Below are positions 1 to 10,521 of a stretch of DNA of 64,000 nt, in pieces. The stretch's first letter is position 1. Each line of letters begins with the position of its first letter. This DNA comes from Symbiodinium natans (lineage: Eukaryota; Sar; Dinophyceae; Suessiales; Symbiodiniaceae), in the NCBI GenBank assembly GCA_905221605.1, contig CAJNDS010002082.1:62001-126000 (forward strand). The letters are read 5' to 3'. A program made the position numbers and the translations under genes. The notes beneath the pieces are model-generated. The model made no database searches, was not told where the DNA came from, and was given only the letters and a program-made list of their open reading frames with translations.

Positions 1-183
1 CTAAAGCCTAAGGCCTTAAAGCCCTTCAGCCGTAAAGCATCATGAGCCCTAAAGGCCTAAAACGTCCGAAACCCTAAAACCCTAAAGCCTTAATCCACCC
101 TCTGAGTATGCAGCTTAGGTTGCCAACTCTCACTAGCATGGAGCCAGTGTTGTAGGGCTTCCGGATTTAGGGCATCTGCACCC

Positions 184-354
184 ATGTCCATCTGTGGATC
201 CCTGGCCGGGGGTGTTGATGATAGCACACTCGAAGAGCTCCCTGGTGACTTGGTGTTTGCTGGAATGAAGGAAGAGCTGTCGAATCTGGAACGGTGTCGA
301 CGAAGTTGGAGACCTCAGACGCAAGCATCCACGTCTGCGTATCATCCAGTCCAG
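184..354 (+). CDS. Candidate exon, unidentified protein
   Basis: Open frame of 57 codons from an ATG, ending exactly in phase at CAG followed by GTGGGT, a good splice donor. The product includes DSTLEELPGDLVFAGMKEEL, an acidic helical stretch unlike the flanking repeat DNA. It could be a first exon using the ATG at 184 or an internal exon whose acceptor I cannot place. No family recognised. Confidence 0.3.
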
Positions 355-419
355 GTGGGTATGCGCTCGCATGAACAAGACGCGAGTTCGCAGCAGGATC
401 ATTGCGAATGACATAGCAG

Positions 420-1090
420 ATGGTCCAGCTAGGAAGCAGGGTTTGGGGTTGTAGGGTGTAGGATGTTTTAGGGCCCCAGGGTTAGGGCTTTGTGGTTGAG
501 GATGTTTTAGGTCTTTAGGGTCTAGGGTTTTGCGGCTAATGATGTTTTAAGCTGTAGGGCTGTAGGGTTTTCGGGTTTAGGGTTGAGGGTTTAGCGCTTA
601 GGATGTTGTTTTGGGGCTTTTGGGCTTCAGGGTTCAGGGTTTTAGTGGTTAGGATGTTTTGGGGCTTTAGGGCTTATTGTTTGAGGGCTTGGGGCTTTAG
701 GTTAGTTTTGGGCCTTTTGGGCTTCAGGGTTGTAGGGTTTAATTTACGCAAGTCGGGGTTGGGGCTTAGGATGCTTTTGGGGCTTTAGGATGTTTTAAGA
801 ATCCAGGACTTTAGGATGCTTTAGGGCTCAGGGCTTGCGATGTTTTAGGGCTTAGGGCTTAAGTTTTTTTTTTTTTCACGTTTTCGGGCTGTAGGGTTTT
901 CGGATTATTGCCTTTGGGTGTTTTCCGGATTTTATGACTTTAGGGTTTTAGTGCTTAGGGCTTAAGGTGTTTTAGGGCTTTGGGGCTCAGGGCTCATGTA
1001 GGGTGTTTTAGGGCTTTAGGGTTTAGGATGCTTTAAGGTGTCTCTATGCTTTCGGGTTTTAGCGCAGAGCGCTTAGGATGGTTAGTAGGG
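420..1090 (+). repeat. Degenerate TTTAGGG-type repeat field
   Basis: About 670 bases of loosely repeated TTTTAGGGCTT, GTTTAGGG and GGATGTTTTAGGG words with no regular period. It looks like an old, decayed telomere-type array. No coding frame worth calling. Confidence 0.6.
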
Positions 1091-1150
1091 AATGTGCTAC
1101 AGAATCAACAAAAAAACAGCAGTTCTAGACACACCCGAGCCTTCATGCCT

Positions 1151-1256
1151 ACGTGAAGGTTCATGGGTGGCTGCAAGCGGAGTTATAAGTTTAGGTTATA
1201 ATAACGGTTACCTTACTTATATAGCCCTACTTCTAACTACCTATGAACCTCCAAGT
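1151..1256. mobile_element. M2 inverted-repeat element (MITE-like)
   Basis: The left end ACGTGAAGGTTCATGGGT is mirrored by the right end ACCTATGAACCTCCAAGT about 85 bases on, giving an imperfect terminal inverted repeat of roughly 40 bases with an AT-rich centre. The same ends recur at 25971, 32247, 35061, 44400 and 59422. Non-autonomous; no coding capacity. Confidence 0.7.
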
Positions 1257-1259
1257 ATC

Positions 1260-1384
1260 CCTAAACCCTAAACCCTAAACCCTAAACCCTAAACCCTAAA
1301 CCCTAAACCCTAAACCCTAAACCCTAAACCCTAAACCCTAAACCCTAAACCCGAAACCCGAAACCCTAAACCCGAAACCCCAAA
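1260..1384 (-). repeat. Telomere-type array (CCCTAAA)n
   Basis: About 17 nearly perfect heptamers, the last few drifting to CCCGAAA. The array starts a few bases after the M2 element and stops just before the exon at 1399, so it sits in a presumed intron. Confidence 0.95.
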
Positions 1385-1398
1385 CTCAGTAAGCCCAG

Positions 1399-1469
1399 GA
1401 AGAGTGCCAGCGCACTGCGCATCGCCCTTGGTGCCGCGTACGCGGCGGGCGTTGATCCTGCGAGGCTGG
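1399..1469 (+). CDS. Candidate exon, Ala-rich helical repeat protein
   Basis: After CCCAG the frame reads ALRIALGAAYAAGVDPARL, an alanine/leucine helix ending in AGVD. The same pattern returns at 4209 (ALAAARACGVEEE) and 12671 (AQEAATAGVR). Possible donor GG-GTCCATGG at 1470. The product is unidentified; the recurring pattern suggests one long helical-repeat protein spread over 1.4-19.2 kb. Confidence 0.45.
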
Positions 1470-1928
1470 GTCCATGGGTTTGGTTGAGGTGCAGGAGTAG
1501 CGCGCTTGGGCAGTAAGAGTTAGGGTTTTTGGGTTTTAGGGTTTTAGGGTTTTTATGGTTTAGGGTTTTAGGGTTTAGGGTTTAGGGTTAGTTAGACAAG
1601 TTTTTGGGGATTGAGGTCTTGGGTTGCGGGAGCCTTGGGCTTAGGGCCTTGCAGTTCCTGCAGTAGAGCAGTCTTGGGGTGGGGGGGGAGGGGGGGGGTA
1701 GGGTGCAAGGACCCTGGTAGACAAGTTGAGGTTGCATGAAGTTTGTCAGGATTGGTGAGGCGCGAAGAGCTCATTCCCCAAAAAACGTTGCAAGCTGATG
1801 ATGAGGAGGGTTTTCGAAGCGGGGGTGTAGGGCTGCTGGTTGCGAAGGCCTCCGAACCCTGAAGCACCAAACCGTGTTGCCGTTTGAGGACGTGAAAAAT
1901 GTCTCCAAGAAAGGAGTTACATCAACTC

Positions 1929-2212
1929 TATACCCTAAACCCTAAACCCTAAACCCTAAACCCTACACCCTAAACCCTAAACCCTAAGCCCTAAACCCTA
2001 AACCCTAAGCCTACCCTAAACCCTAAACCCTAAACCATGATATCTCCTGAACAGCAGCCCAGAATTCTCCCTGACAGGTTGGAGGAGGCTGAGGGCTGGC
2101 TCAAGGACGGGCCTGGGGGGATGTTTGTTTGGTTCAGGGGTTTGGGGTTGTAAGCCCTAAGCCCTAAGCCCTAAACCCTAAGCCCTAAGCCCTAACCCTA
2201 AACCCTAAACCA
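1929..2212 (-). repeat. Two telomere-type arrays (CCCTAAA / CCCTAAG)
   Basis: Arrays at 1929-2036 and 2150-2212 flank the small exon at 2078. The second mixes CCCTAAG with CCCTAAA. Confidence 0.9.
2078..2117 (+). CDS. Candidate micro-exon
   Basis: CTGACAG precedes a 13-codon frame LEEAEGWLKDGPG lying between two telomeric arrays. The acidic helical composition matches neighbouring exons; too short for family assignment. Confidence 0.35.
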
Positions 2213-2716
2213 TTTGCCAAGCTCAAGCCAAGACACTCGTGGCCCCGGACGGAGCTAGACAATCACCGAAAGCAAGTACAAGCACAAAGTACGAGGGTCG
2301 ACCCCTAAAACCCTGAACCCTAAACCCTCATCCCCAACCCCTGAACCCTAAACCCTATCCGGTTTTGGGACGTTGGTGGGCCAATAAGTCCTTGAGCATC
2401 CCAAACCCTTAATCCAGTGCCAGAAGCTACAGATCGCCAAATCCTATGCCTGAGCCTCAAACTCTAGAAAGAATTTTTCAATATTACTGTTTGATGATGA
2501 TCAGTATATATATATATAGGTCTAAAAAGTTTCAAGGACAGACTCTTAATCCGGCCGAAAGCACATGCCCCAAACCTTAAGCCATGCACCCCAAGACCCC
2601 AAATCATGGGCCCTGACCGAACCCTAAACCCTAAGAAGCCCCTACCAAACCTTCTGAACCTTAAAGCCCTAAACCTCCTTGAGCCCCAGACCCTAAAGAC
2701 GGCGCGGAGTCAACCA

Positions 2717-2860
2717 TGCGGTTTAGGGTTAGGGTTTAGGGTTTAGGGAGGTTTAGGGTTTAGAGTTTAGGGTTTAGGGTTCAGGGTTTAGGTTTAGGGT
2801 TTAGGGTTTAGGGTTTAGGGTTCAGGGTTTAGGGTTTAGGGTTCAGGGTCTAGGGTTTGG
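2717..2860 (+). repeat. Telomere-type array (TTTAGGG)n
   Basis: About 20 units with scattered GTTCAGGG variants, opposite in strand to the array at 1929-2212. Confidence 0.95.
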
Positions 2861-2868
2861 CGACCTAG

Positions 2869-2944
2869 GAGCTCTCAGCAGCTGCATCACTGGGCTCCGC
2901 GCTGCAGCGTGCCGAGAGCGTCGCGGAGACGCCCGGAGATCAAC
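2869..2944 (+). CDS. Candidate exon, helical repeat protein
   Basis: CGACCTAG precedes ELSAAASLGSALQRAESVAE, then a possible GT donor at 2945. The segment lies between two TTTAGGG arrays and has the same Leu/Ala helical style as the exons at 1399 and 4209. Function unknown. Confidence 0.4.
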
Positions 2945-2947
2945 GTT

Positions 2948-3095
2948 TGTTAGGGTTTAGGGTTTAGGGTTTAGGGTTTAGGGTTTAGGGTTTAGGGTTT
3001 AGGGTTTAGGGTTTAGGTTTTAGGGTTTAGGTTTCTGGGTTCAGGGGTTTAGGGGTTCAAGGGTGTAGGGGTTTAGGGGTTTAGGGTTTAGATTG
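2948..3095 (+). repeat. Telomere-type array (TTTAGGG)n
   Basis: About nine perfect units, then decay into GTTCAGGGGTTTAGGGG words. Confidence 0.95.
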
Positions 3096-3803
3096 GGAAT
3101 GGGTTGCGCATGCCTAGGCCCGAAGCCCCGAAGCTTTAACCTGTTTGCCTGAAACCTGAAACCTCTGCAGAGATCAACCTCCGAGGATTCAAACCACACT
3201 GGACGCAGCCCGCACAGCAGGTGTCTCCGAGTCGAATCTTGGCCTGGGCTTAAGGAAAGTGAACTTCCTAAACCCTAAACCCTAAGCCCTAAGCCTTAAA
3301 CACTAAACCCTAAATTCAAAACAACCCCGCAGTGCTGTGGCTAGTCGGGTGGCAAAAAAAAACCCCTTAACCCTAAAGGGGTGCCCAAAGGAATGGGTAC
3401 CACCCCCTTCCCTCCCTCTCTGCGCCCCGCCCAATTGAACCCTAAACCCCGCGGCAAGGCAGGTGGCAAGAACCTTGAACCCTGAACCCGCCGCCCAGGA
3501 AGCTGGAAGAGGCAGAACTGGTCTTGGGCCGCCTTTCCAGCCAGGCACCTTTGCAGGGTCTGGGGTTTAGGCTTTCGGGTTTTGGGGTTCTGCTGCGGGG
3601 TGTCCTGGCTTTGGGCTTTTGGCTTGGGGGTTTCGGGGTTTCTCTTGTAGCAACAGTTCCTACGAAGTTTAATGGTATGCCAACGGCAGTGGCATGACAT
3701 CCCCAACTCAGGGTTTCAGGGTCTCCGGGCCTTGTAGCGTGCCTGCCTGGCTTGTCCAAGTACCCTCGTGCCCACCAACGTGTGCTCCACCGAACTCTTC
3801 CAG
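3096..3803. other. Non-repeat intronic stretch, no gene seen
   Basis: Mixed sequence with short degenerate telomeric words. At 3330-3356 it contains GTGGCTAGTCGGGTGGCAAA, which recurs at about 10289 beside another array. Several overlapping open frames exist but none looks coding. Confidence 0.5.
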
Positions 3804-3838
3804 GAAGCCCTCGCCGAAGCGATGGAGGCCGCTTGATG
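3804..3838 (+). CDS. Doubtful micro-exon
   Basis: CTCTTCCAG is followed by 35 bases ending at GTAAGA, a textbook exon frame. One reading gives EALAEAMEAA, in keeping with nearby exons, but meets TGA just before the donor; another gives KPSPKRWRPLD. Sixteen bases (AGCCCTCGCCGAAGCG) are identical to part of the exon at 16040, so the two may be related. Confidence 0.3.
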
Positions 3839-4074
3839 GTAAGAGGGTGCTCGGTCCGGGCCAGCCCGTGGGACATTTTACATCAATCCCTTTTTGGGGG
3901 TTTCCGAGGGTCTTAAGGTCCCCTCCCCTCCGGTGGTTGAGAGGTTTCGGCCTCGGAGCCCACCAAAAGCCTCCAGACTGGCCAGGTGTAGGGGGGGAGG
4001 GGGGATTTGCTGGATTTAGAATAGACACTCGGAAAGATTCGTTTAACTATCGTTGACCTTATATACAGGGGCCC

Positions 4075-4190
4075 TAAGCCCGAAACCCTGAGCCCTAAGC
4101 CCTAAACCCTTAGCCCTAAGCCCTAAACCCTAAACCCTGAACCCTAAACCCTAAACCCTAAACCCTAAACTCTAAACCCCAAACCCCACT
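4075..4190 (-). repeat. Telomere-type array (CCCTAAA/CCCTAAG)
   Basis: Sixteen units, mixed CCCTAAG then CCCTAAA, ending just before the exon at 4209. Confidence 0.9.
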
Positions 4191-4208
4191 GAATACCCTG
4201 GGAGGCAG

Positions 4209-4280
4209 GGCGCGAGGCCCAGCTTCGCGAGGCCCTGGCAGCAGCCCGGGCTTGCGGCGTGGAAGAGGAGATCGGAGAGA
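4209..4280 (+). CDS. Candidate exon, Ala-rich helical repeat protein
   Basis: GAGGCAG precedes REAQLREALAAARACGVEEE, then IGEM. This is the clearest example of the recurrent AL-AA-AGV helix in the first 20 kb. The donor is uncertain (around 4280). Function unknown. Confidence 0.5.
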
Positions 4281-4289
4281 TGGGAGGGA

Positions 4290-5029
4290 GGGGTCGGGGT
4301 TTTAAGGGGCTTTCAAGGGTTTAGGGTTCAGGGTTTAGGGCGAGGAGATCGGAGGGATGGGAGAGATGGGTTGGGATGTTACGGGGTTTTTCCATGGTCA
4401 AGGGTTTAGGGTTTAGGGGTTTTCCAGAGTCAAGGGTTTAGGGTTTAGGAATGAGTGTGTCAGGGTTTGTAGTTTTTTGTGGGTTTAGGGCTGACAAGCT
4501 TTCTTTATGGTCTAGGCTTCGTGAAGTATTTTTGTTTAAGGGCATAGGGTTGTTGAGGGTTTAGGGTAGGCTTTATTTTGGAGATCAGGCTGTTCAGTTC
4601 AATCCGGGTTTGGGGTTTGCATTTTCTGTGGTAAGTCTTTTTTAGGGGTCCAGGGTTTGTAGTGTTTCTAAGTACCGGGGATAGTGTCTTTGCCAGGGCT
4701 TCCGGTTGACAGGTTCTGTTTGTTTTTTTTTGTTGCCGGGGGGGGGGGGGGGGGGGTGGTTGGGGACTATATGTCGTCTTTAGCGTTTAGGGGACAAATG
4801 AGGTTGTTTTTTAGGGGGGCTTATATTAGGGCGTCACATATGTTTCAGAATAGTTTTTTTGAGGGTTAGGGCTCATTTTTGGGGTTTATCCGCTTTTCAG
4901 CAGGAATAGGTTGATTTAGGTTCACAGCTGTTTCAGTACACCTCAAGAACTTAGATGTCAAGTTCTAAATCTCCCCCTAAGCGCAAGGCACGCGCGATTG
5001 TACCTTACTTATGCTACAATTGCTTTTCG
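4290..5029. other. G/T-rich degenerate repeat stretch, no gene seen
   Basis: Sparse TTTAGGG words, an 18-base G run at about 4738-4756 and an unremarkable GT-rich remainder. No supported exon. Confidence 0.5.
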
Positions 5030-5134
5030 AACCCCCCCCCAAAAAAAAAACACAAATGTTCTTCTTTACAAGGGCAATATAGGGATCATTATCTTTGAGT
5101 TTTTTGGGGGGTTCCTAGGCAAATAGTAGTATAG
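5030..5134. mobile_element. M5 inverted-repeat element (MITE-like)
   Basis: The right end GGGGGGTTCCTAGGCAAATA and an inner TGTTCTTCTTTACAAGGGCAA match the elements at 25784 and 31297, whose consensus end is TTGCTTAAGAACCCCCC. The left end is degraded to a C/A homopolymer. Confidence 0.5.
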
Positions 5135-5340
5135 TGCGCCCGGCTCTCAAACCCCAAGCCCTAGAAGCCCAAACCCCAATCCGCAAAACCCTAAAATCCT
5201 AAAACCCAGAACCTTAAAATGCTCAACCCTAAAACCTAAACCCCTACAAAACAACTCTAAACCCCAAACCCTGGCAGAAAGAAATCCCTAAATCCCAAAC
5301 CCTAGAAGTTCAAGCAAAGCGTGGGGGATGCTTGGGGAAG

Positions 5341-5388
5341 GCCGCCCTCGCTGCTGCGGAGGCCCAGCTCTGTTCGTGGCTGGGCCGC
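5341..5388 (+). CDS. Candidate micro-exon, helical repeat protein
   Basis: GGGGAAG precedes AALAAAEAQLCSWLGR, sixteen codons in the same Ala/Leu style as 1399 and 4209. Donor not clear. Confidence 0.4.
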
Positions 5389-5688
5389 TTTCCCTTTTTT
5401 GCTGGAGTCTAGGGAGAGAAAGGTTTAGGGTTTGGGGTCTGGGGTTTCGGGTTTGGGGTGTAGGGTTTAGGGTTTAGGGTTGAGGGTTTAGAGTAAGGGG
5501 GGCTTAGGGCATCCCCTCCCAATTCAGATGCAAACAAGGGGGGCTTTAAATTAGGGTGTCGAGTTGAATTCGGGTTTCCGAGTTGAGGTCCTCAACTTCG
5601 AGACGGAGACCTTTCAAGCCCAGATCAGCCTCCCATTTGGGGCGCAGGGTTGCGCACTGGGATTTCGAGAAGTTTAGGCTTTAGGGTT

Positions 5689-5786
5689 GGGATGTTCCCC
5701 GTTATACTAACAGTCCGTAAGCAGGGGATTAGAATAAGGGTACTAGAATCCCTACTAAGGACTGTTAGTATAAGGGGAAACATTCC
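5689..5786. mobile_element. M1 inverted-repeat element (MITE-like)
   Basis: The 98-base near-palindrome begins GGGATGTTCCCCGTTATACT and ends with its inverse (AGTATAAGGGGAAACATTCC). Seven copies exist in the window. The open frame of the next gene runs through it upstream, which argues that the frame before 6172 is not coding. Confidence 0.8.
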
Positions 5787-6171
5787 AAGTTTAGGGTTTA
5801 GACTTGGCCGAGGGTCCAAGTCGGAAGCCAAAGGGGTTGGAGGGTTTGGGACTGTCGCTAGATTCCGAAACACTGTGCCCAGCTATGCGGGTGGACACAA
5901 AACCCAAAACTCTAATCCCCAAATCGGTTGTGCTCCAGAAAACAGGCCATATCGACAATTTCATCTCAACACGCGCATTCCTGCACCCCCACGACTCGCC
6001 CCTCCCTCGCTCTCGCTTCCTCAATCTGACCCACCTTCCGCCACTGTGTTAGCCACAAAGATACAGGAGCAAGGGGTCGGTGGGCCTAGAAGCAAGAACA
6101 AAGGGACCCTAAACAAACATCAGACTTTGACAAAAAGAGCCTCAAACCAGGTTCAAACTTCGACAGGTGTC

Positions 6172-7239
6172 ATGGTGGAACAACTGGAGGAAAGGGCCTT
6201 CCACATGATCAGGGAATCGGGGCCCATATGCAGGGAAAACATTGTGGAACTGTGGGATACCATGCCCCGCCAATGCAAACAGGGGCCGACAGGAGGACGG
6301 TCTTTCGTGTCAGGGGCGAGCCCGAGAAGCTCAATGGCGCCCATAAACAATACGTACGATGTGCCGTGCACCACGCAGGCGGTTACAAGCTTTGTACGTA
6401 GTCTCTATACGGGGATTCCCTTTTGCAGTGTTACGATTCGTGAGGGGTCTATGAGAGGGCTGCACAAAGATGTACAGAACTCGCATGTCCCTTCCATCGC
6501 AATTAGCCTAACTGACCATGAAGGCGGTGAACTGTGGATAGAACACCCAGAGGGGACGGTAGAGAGAGAACATGAAGGTAGACGAGTTCAGGGTAAAGCG
6601 TACTCCCTCTTCCCTCACCCTGCGATATTCACATCCAACCTTCTACTTCATGGGGCCATGCCGTGGACGGGACGTAGACGCCTAACTCTCATTGCGTTTA
6701 CTCCCCGCAATGTAAAGACCCTCTCCGTTGAACTTAGATCTCTCCTCCTCACACAGGGGTTTGCACTCCCGACCCCAGCCCAGCTGAGCAGGTTCAGGCA
6801 CAACCTGGTCCGACCAGGCACCGTACAACTCTCCATCCCTAACCTGATAGCTAGAACCAGAGCTGTCCAACAGGAGCGCCCCCCCCAGCCCGAGCTGCAG
6901 GAAAGATGCCCCCCCCAAGAAATCTCCAGCTCGGAGGATGAGCCTCAAGCTTCAGGTCTCCGCAACACAGGCCGCCTCAAGCCCCCGTCACCGGGGTTCA
7001 TCACTAGGCTCTTAGCGGATGATCAGAGGGACCTCGAGAATGGAGTGCCTTGGCTTGGAGCACTGAGTGAACAGTCCCAAAGCAGCTGCATGACGGAGGC
7101 CGCCATGCATGAGGGTAGGGATGGACCTCGCCGCATGGCCCGGCTGGAAGTGGAACAACCTCAAACAACCCCAACCCCCGTCCCCCCCCTCAAGAGAGCC
7201 AAAACGATGCCGGCAACACTGCCGAGCAGAGATCGCTGA
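6172..7239 (+). CDS. AlkB/2OG-Fe(II) oxygenase-like protein, probably from a retroelement
   Basis: The frame is open from 5650 (529 codons), but its first part crosses an M1 element and telomeric words, so I start at the internal Met at 6172 (355 codons). The core resembles the double-stranded beta-helix of 2OG-Fe(II) dioxygenases: an HxD motif in GLHKDVQN (6463-6471), a strand pair with GGELWIEHPEG, a distal His in LLLHGAMPW (6649) and arginines in GRRRLTLIAF where the 2-oxoglutarate-binding Arg usually lies. The full triad is present, so activity is possible. The tail is Pro-rich and low complexity. Such domains occur within dinoflagellate retroelement-derived proteins (family knowledge); no reverse transcriptase or integrase is visible here. 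It could equally be a free-standing gene. TGA ends it. Confidence 0.6.
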   Translation: MVEQLEERAFHMIRESGPICRENIVELWDTMPRQCKQGPTGGRSFVSGASPRSSMAPINNTYDVPCTTQAVTSFVRSLYTGIPFCSVTIREGSMRGLHKDVQNSHVPSIAISLTDHEGGELWIEHPEGTVEREHEGRRVQGKAYSLFPHPAIFTSNLLLHGAMPWTGRRRLTLIAFTPRNVKTLSVELRSLLLTQGFALPTPAQLSRFRHNLVRPGTVQLSIPNLIARTRAVQQERPPQPELQERCPPQEISSSEDEPQASGLRNTGRLKPPSPGFITRLLADDQRDLENGVPWLGALSEQSQSSCMTEAAMHEGRDGPRRMARLEVEQPQTTPTPVPPLKRAKTMPATLPSRDR

Positions 7240-8280
7240 CACGCCCCTCCCACCTGACCCTGAGGGGATGAGGTTGCTAATTCGCCCTAACTCAAGGTAG
7301 GATACAATGACCAATTTGGCCGTGACCCAAATACCCTACAACACGGCATTGCATCTGCACGCCTGCATGTGATCACAGCCGTGGCTTGACGTAATATCGA
7401 ATGATGTTACAGGCTCCCACCGCCGCTCTGCCTCGCATTTAGTGAGACGATGTGGCAGACTCATGTTGTCCCCTGCATGCAACCATGTCATGTTGTGCCC
7501 TGCATATGCACCATGTCCAACAGTCATGTGCTGTCCTTAAGGGCTTCCGCCACCGCCATGCCTGCAGACACTACGAAACGCATCGACGAAGAAGGCTGCA
7601 CCCTGAAGGTTTGCGCCGTTACCCGCCCAAAAAAAAAACCTAGCCTATGGCAAATGCCGCCCGGCAGTATGGGAATACCTGAGGATGTCGTGCTGTTCTA
7701 TACATGCTGCGGTGTCATGAAGTCACTTTCGGTCATGTGCTGCTCTTAAAGGCTCCAGCCACCGCCGAGCCAAATACATGCCAGTCATGTCAGTACCTAC
7801 ATGTTGTGACGTTGTGACATGGCTAGTATGCTGTTCTTAAAGGCTCCAGCCGCCGCCATGCCAAGACACGCCAGTCATGTCAGTACCTGAGTGTTGTGAT
7901 GTCGTGACATGGCCTGTACGCCGTGATGTACCTTACAGCCATGTACTGTCCTTACGGGCTTCCGCCACCGCCATGCCGGCACAAGCATGGGAAGAGCAAC
8001 ATACATCGACGACGACGGCTGCACCACACTGGATTGCGCCAAAAAAAAAAACCGACCTCGCCCAGACCGACAGGGAAGGATTGACAAACAAACGACAGGG
8101 GAGGGTTGACAACAAAAAGAACACATAACCACGCCCTGGACCAGCTCACTTTTCTCTCCGCCTCGACTCTCCCACTCCCCCCTCTACTGACCTCCTAACT
8201 GTCTATCTCCCCTAACCCCCGACCTTAACCTCTTACGTGTTTTACTCTAATATGATAAGATGTTGACAACTCGCCTGCTG
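7240..8280. repeat. Diffuse tandem repeat with GTCATG words
   Basis: Copies of a block CTTAAGGGCTTCCGCCACCG(CC) start near 7536, 7745, 7838 and 7950; the larger unit 7525-7640 (block, ATCGACGA, GGCTGCACC, TTGCGCC, A-run) recurs at 7939-8055, a 414-base period. Short open frames here are repeat by-products. No gene supported. Confidence 0.6.
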
Positions 8281-8282
8281 AA

Positions 8283-8832
8283 GCCATGGCCCGACACGAC
8301 TGACGCAGAGCGCAGAGGACGATGGTGCTGAGAGACACCCCACCCAGGAGCGTCACGGACTGTCTTCGCTAGCACCTCGAGAATACTGCTCTGCCTGACA
8401 ACTTACAGTCCTTAAGCTTGGCCCGACACGACTGGCGCAGAATGCAGTGGACGATGATGCTGAGAGACATCCCGCCCTGGAGCGTCAGGGACTGTCTTCG
8501 CTGGCACCTCGAGAATACTGCCCTGACGGACAACTTACAGTCCTTAAGCTTTGGACATGACTTCAAGCAGAGCTGGGAGAATAAGGCCTTGCCTGACGAC
8601 CTGCAACTCACCTGCTGAAGCCATGGCCCGACACGACTGGCACAAAGCACAGTGGAAGATGATGCGGAGAGGCATCCCACCCTGGAGAGTCACGGGCTGT
8701 CTTCGCTAGCACCTCAGGCATACTGCTCTGCCTGACAACTTACAGTCCTTAAGCCTTGGACACGACTTCAAGCAGAGCTGGGAGAATCAGACCTTGCCTG
8801 ACAACCTGCAGACCTTAGACCTTGGGATGTGA
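8283..8832 (+). pseudogene. Broken FNIP-like leucine-repeat gene
   Basis: Three tandem blocks begin GGCCCGACACGACTG (about 8288, 8419, 8626). Each encodes a relic of LPDNLQSL-type repeats: NTALTDNLQSLSFGHDFKQS at 8511 and TALPDNLQSLSLGHDFKQSW at 8722 followed by ENQTLPDNLQTLDLG and TGA at 8830. The 22-24 residue period and the LPDNLQ-L-FG-F-QS pattern match FNIP-type repeats common in dinoflagellates. Frames are broken between blocks by stops and by a non-homologous insert, so this is a fragment. Confidence 0.65.
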
Positions 8833-10200
8833 ACTACACCCCCAACGAGTCAGTTGGAACATTCGGCCACCCTGCGGTGATCAGGACAGGAAGTGTCGCG
8901 AGCTTATTGCAATGACGACCGCGCACATCCCACACAACTGCCAGCACCTCAACAATGACGTGGGACATGCGGCGATACTGTCATTCCAGAATGGCTTGGG
9001 CCCTCTGCCGCAAAGTCGGGATCCTGACATCCTACTGGCAGAGACCAATGGCACGGCGCTCAAGACACCGGTACATATCAGCTGCCTCCTACTGCTTCCG
9101 ACGGTGGAACTGTGAGCCGCAACGGATTGCGGCCAAGTTTGTAAGTCTGAAAGGGTTTGTAAATCTGAAAGGGGGGGAGGCCAAAGAATCTACCAGCCCA
9201 TGCACTGGCCACAGGCGTGCCTAGACGGTAACTCTCATTCAGAAGCCGCCCCCCCCTTCCTTCCCGGATCGCACTACAATTCACAACTGCACTTGCATGT
9301 CAATTCTTAATTTAGTGCTGGGAGTCCGTCTAATTAGTAATTACCCTGCCGATATGCAACTAATTCGACCAACAAAGTCGTGCACTTTAATTCGTAATTG
9401 GTGCCACTAGTACGACACAACATCCGCGCACCCTAATTTGTAATTAGTGCATTCCAGAGCCCTGGGGCCACGGCCTAATCGACAATTTGCACTTCGTAAT
9501 TCGTAATTCAAAACTCACGGCGCAGGCAGAGCTAGCCCAGGGGGCCACCCCCATTTCAAGCTGGGCACTGAACCGCGCCTGGCCCGGATTCCCCAACCTC
9601 GGATGCATCACACGACATGGGCCACAGGCGTGCACACATCTCATCCATTCCACAACCCAAGAATCCGGGAAGTCAGGCAGGAACATTTCTGAGAGGTCTG
9701 GCTCCTTTGAAAGCGCAGCCGGACATTTGAAGATTAAACTAGGCTGCCGAGCGGACCCTCCTGTAAGCATAGCAGTGTAGTGAAGGGACGTGACGTAGTC
9801 CTTACTGACATCCGAGCCATGACAGTTCCCTCCCTGGTTAACCCTTACTGGTAAGTCCCGGTTGCTAGTCTGCAATATATCTGGAGGTAACTTGGCGAGG
9901 GACGGTAAGGCTTAGTGTGTACAAAGCAGGCGAGCTCTGAAGTGGCGATCCCCGTACTCGGTGTTTCAAGCTATACTTACTGGCTGCACTGGCTGTACTG
10001 TGTTGTAACCCTTCTTTGTGACGGAGGATCGCGAACAGGGCTCTTGCTCTTTCCGAAGGGGAGGTGCCCCAAGGAAACATACCAAGACTGGGTTCTGCTG
10101 GGGGGATCATTGGCCGTCGTTGCTTATCTGGTGTTGGTGCATGTTGGTCTGGGAACATTGATCTCTCCCGAATGAACCCACCGCCAATTTCCTACCCTTA
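8833..10200. other. Unique sequence without recognised gene
   Basis: Little telomeric sequence. Open frames at 9487-9780 and 9915-10175 (+) are not recognisable. It appears to belong to the same insertion as 5.6-8.8 kb. Confidence 0.4.
9305..9512. repeat. Dispersed TAATTNGTAATT words
   Basis: TAATTAGTAATTA, TAATTCGTAATTG, TAATTTGTAATTAG and CGTAATTCGTAATTC occur at roughly 60-base intervals in otherwise GC-rich DNA, resembling evenly spaced short palindromic sites. Function unknown. Confidence 0.5.
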
Positions 10201-10344
10201 ATGCCTTCCTGGCAATATCCCCGGGCAGCTGGCATGTGCCTGTTGGGTGTCCTTTTTCCGTTCCTCCGACCCATTTACCCCGCTTTGCCGTGGCTAGTCG
10301 GGTGGCAAAAAAAATCCCCAAATCCTAAAAATCCACAAACACCC

Positions 10345-10440
10345 CAAGCCCTAAACCCTCTAAACCCTCTAAACCCTCTAAACCCTCGAAACCCTCTAAA
10401 CCCTCTAAACCCTCTAAACCCTCTAACCCCTCTAACCCCT
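10345..10440 (-). repeat. Nonamer variant array (CCCTCTAAA)n
   Basis: About ten copies of the nine-base variant CCCTCTAAA. It follows a copy of GTGGCTAGTCGGGTGGCAAA at about 10289, the same boundary as at 3330. Confidence 0.9.
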
Positions 10441-10521
10441 AAACTACATCCTGAACTACATCCTAAACCCTAAGCCCTACACCCTCGAAAGCCTCGACAC
10501 CTTAAATCTTAAGGCTAGCAG

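Noticed and set aside
1260-1384. A true chromosome end
   Set aside because: The arrays are short, lie on both strands and are followed by unique sequence and genes; nothing indicates a terminus in this window.
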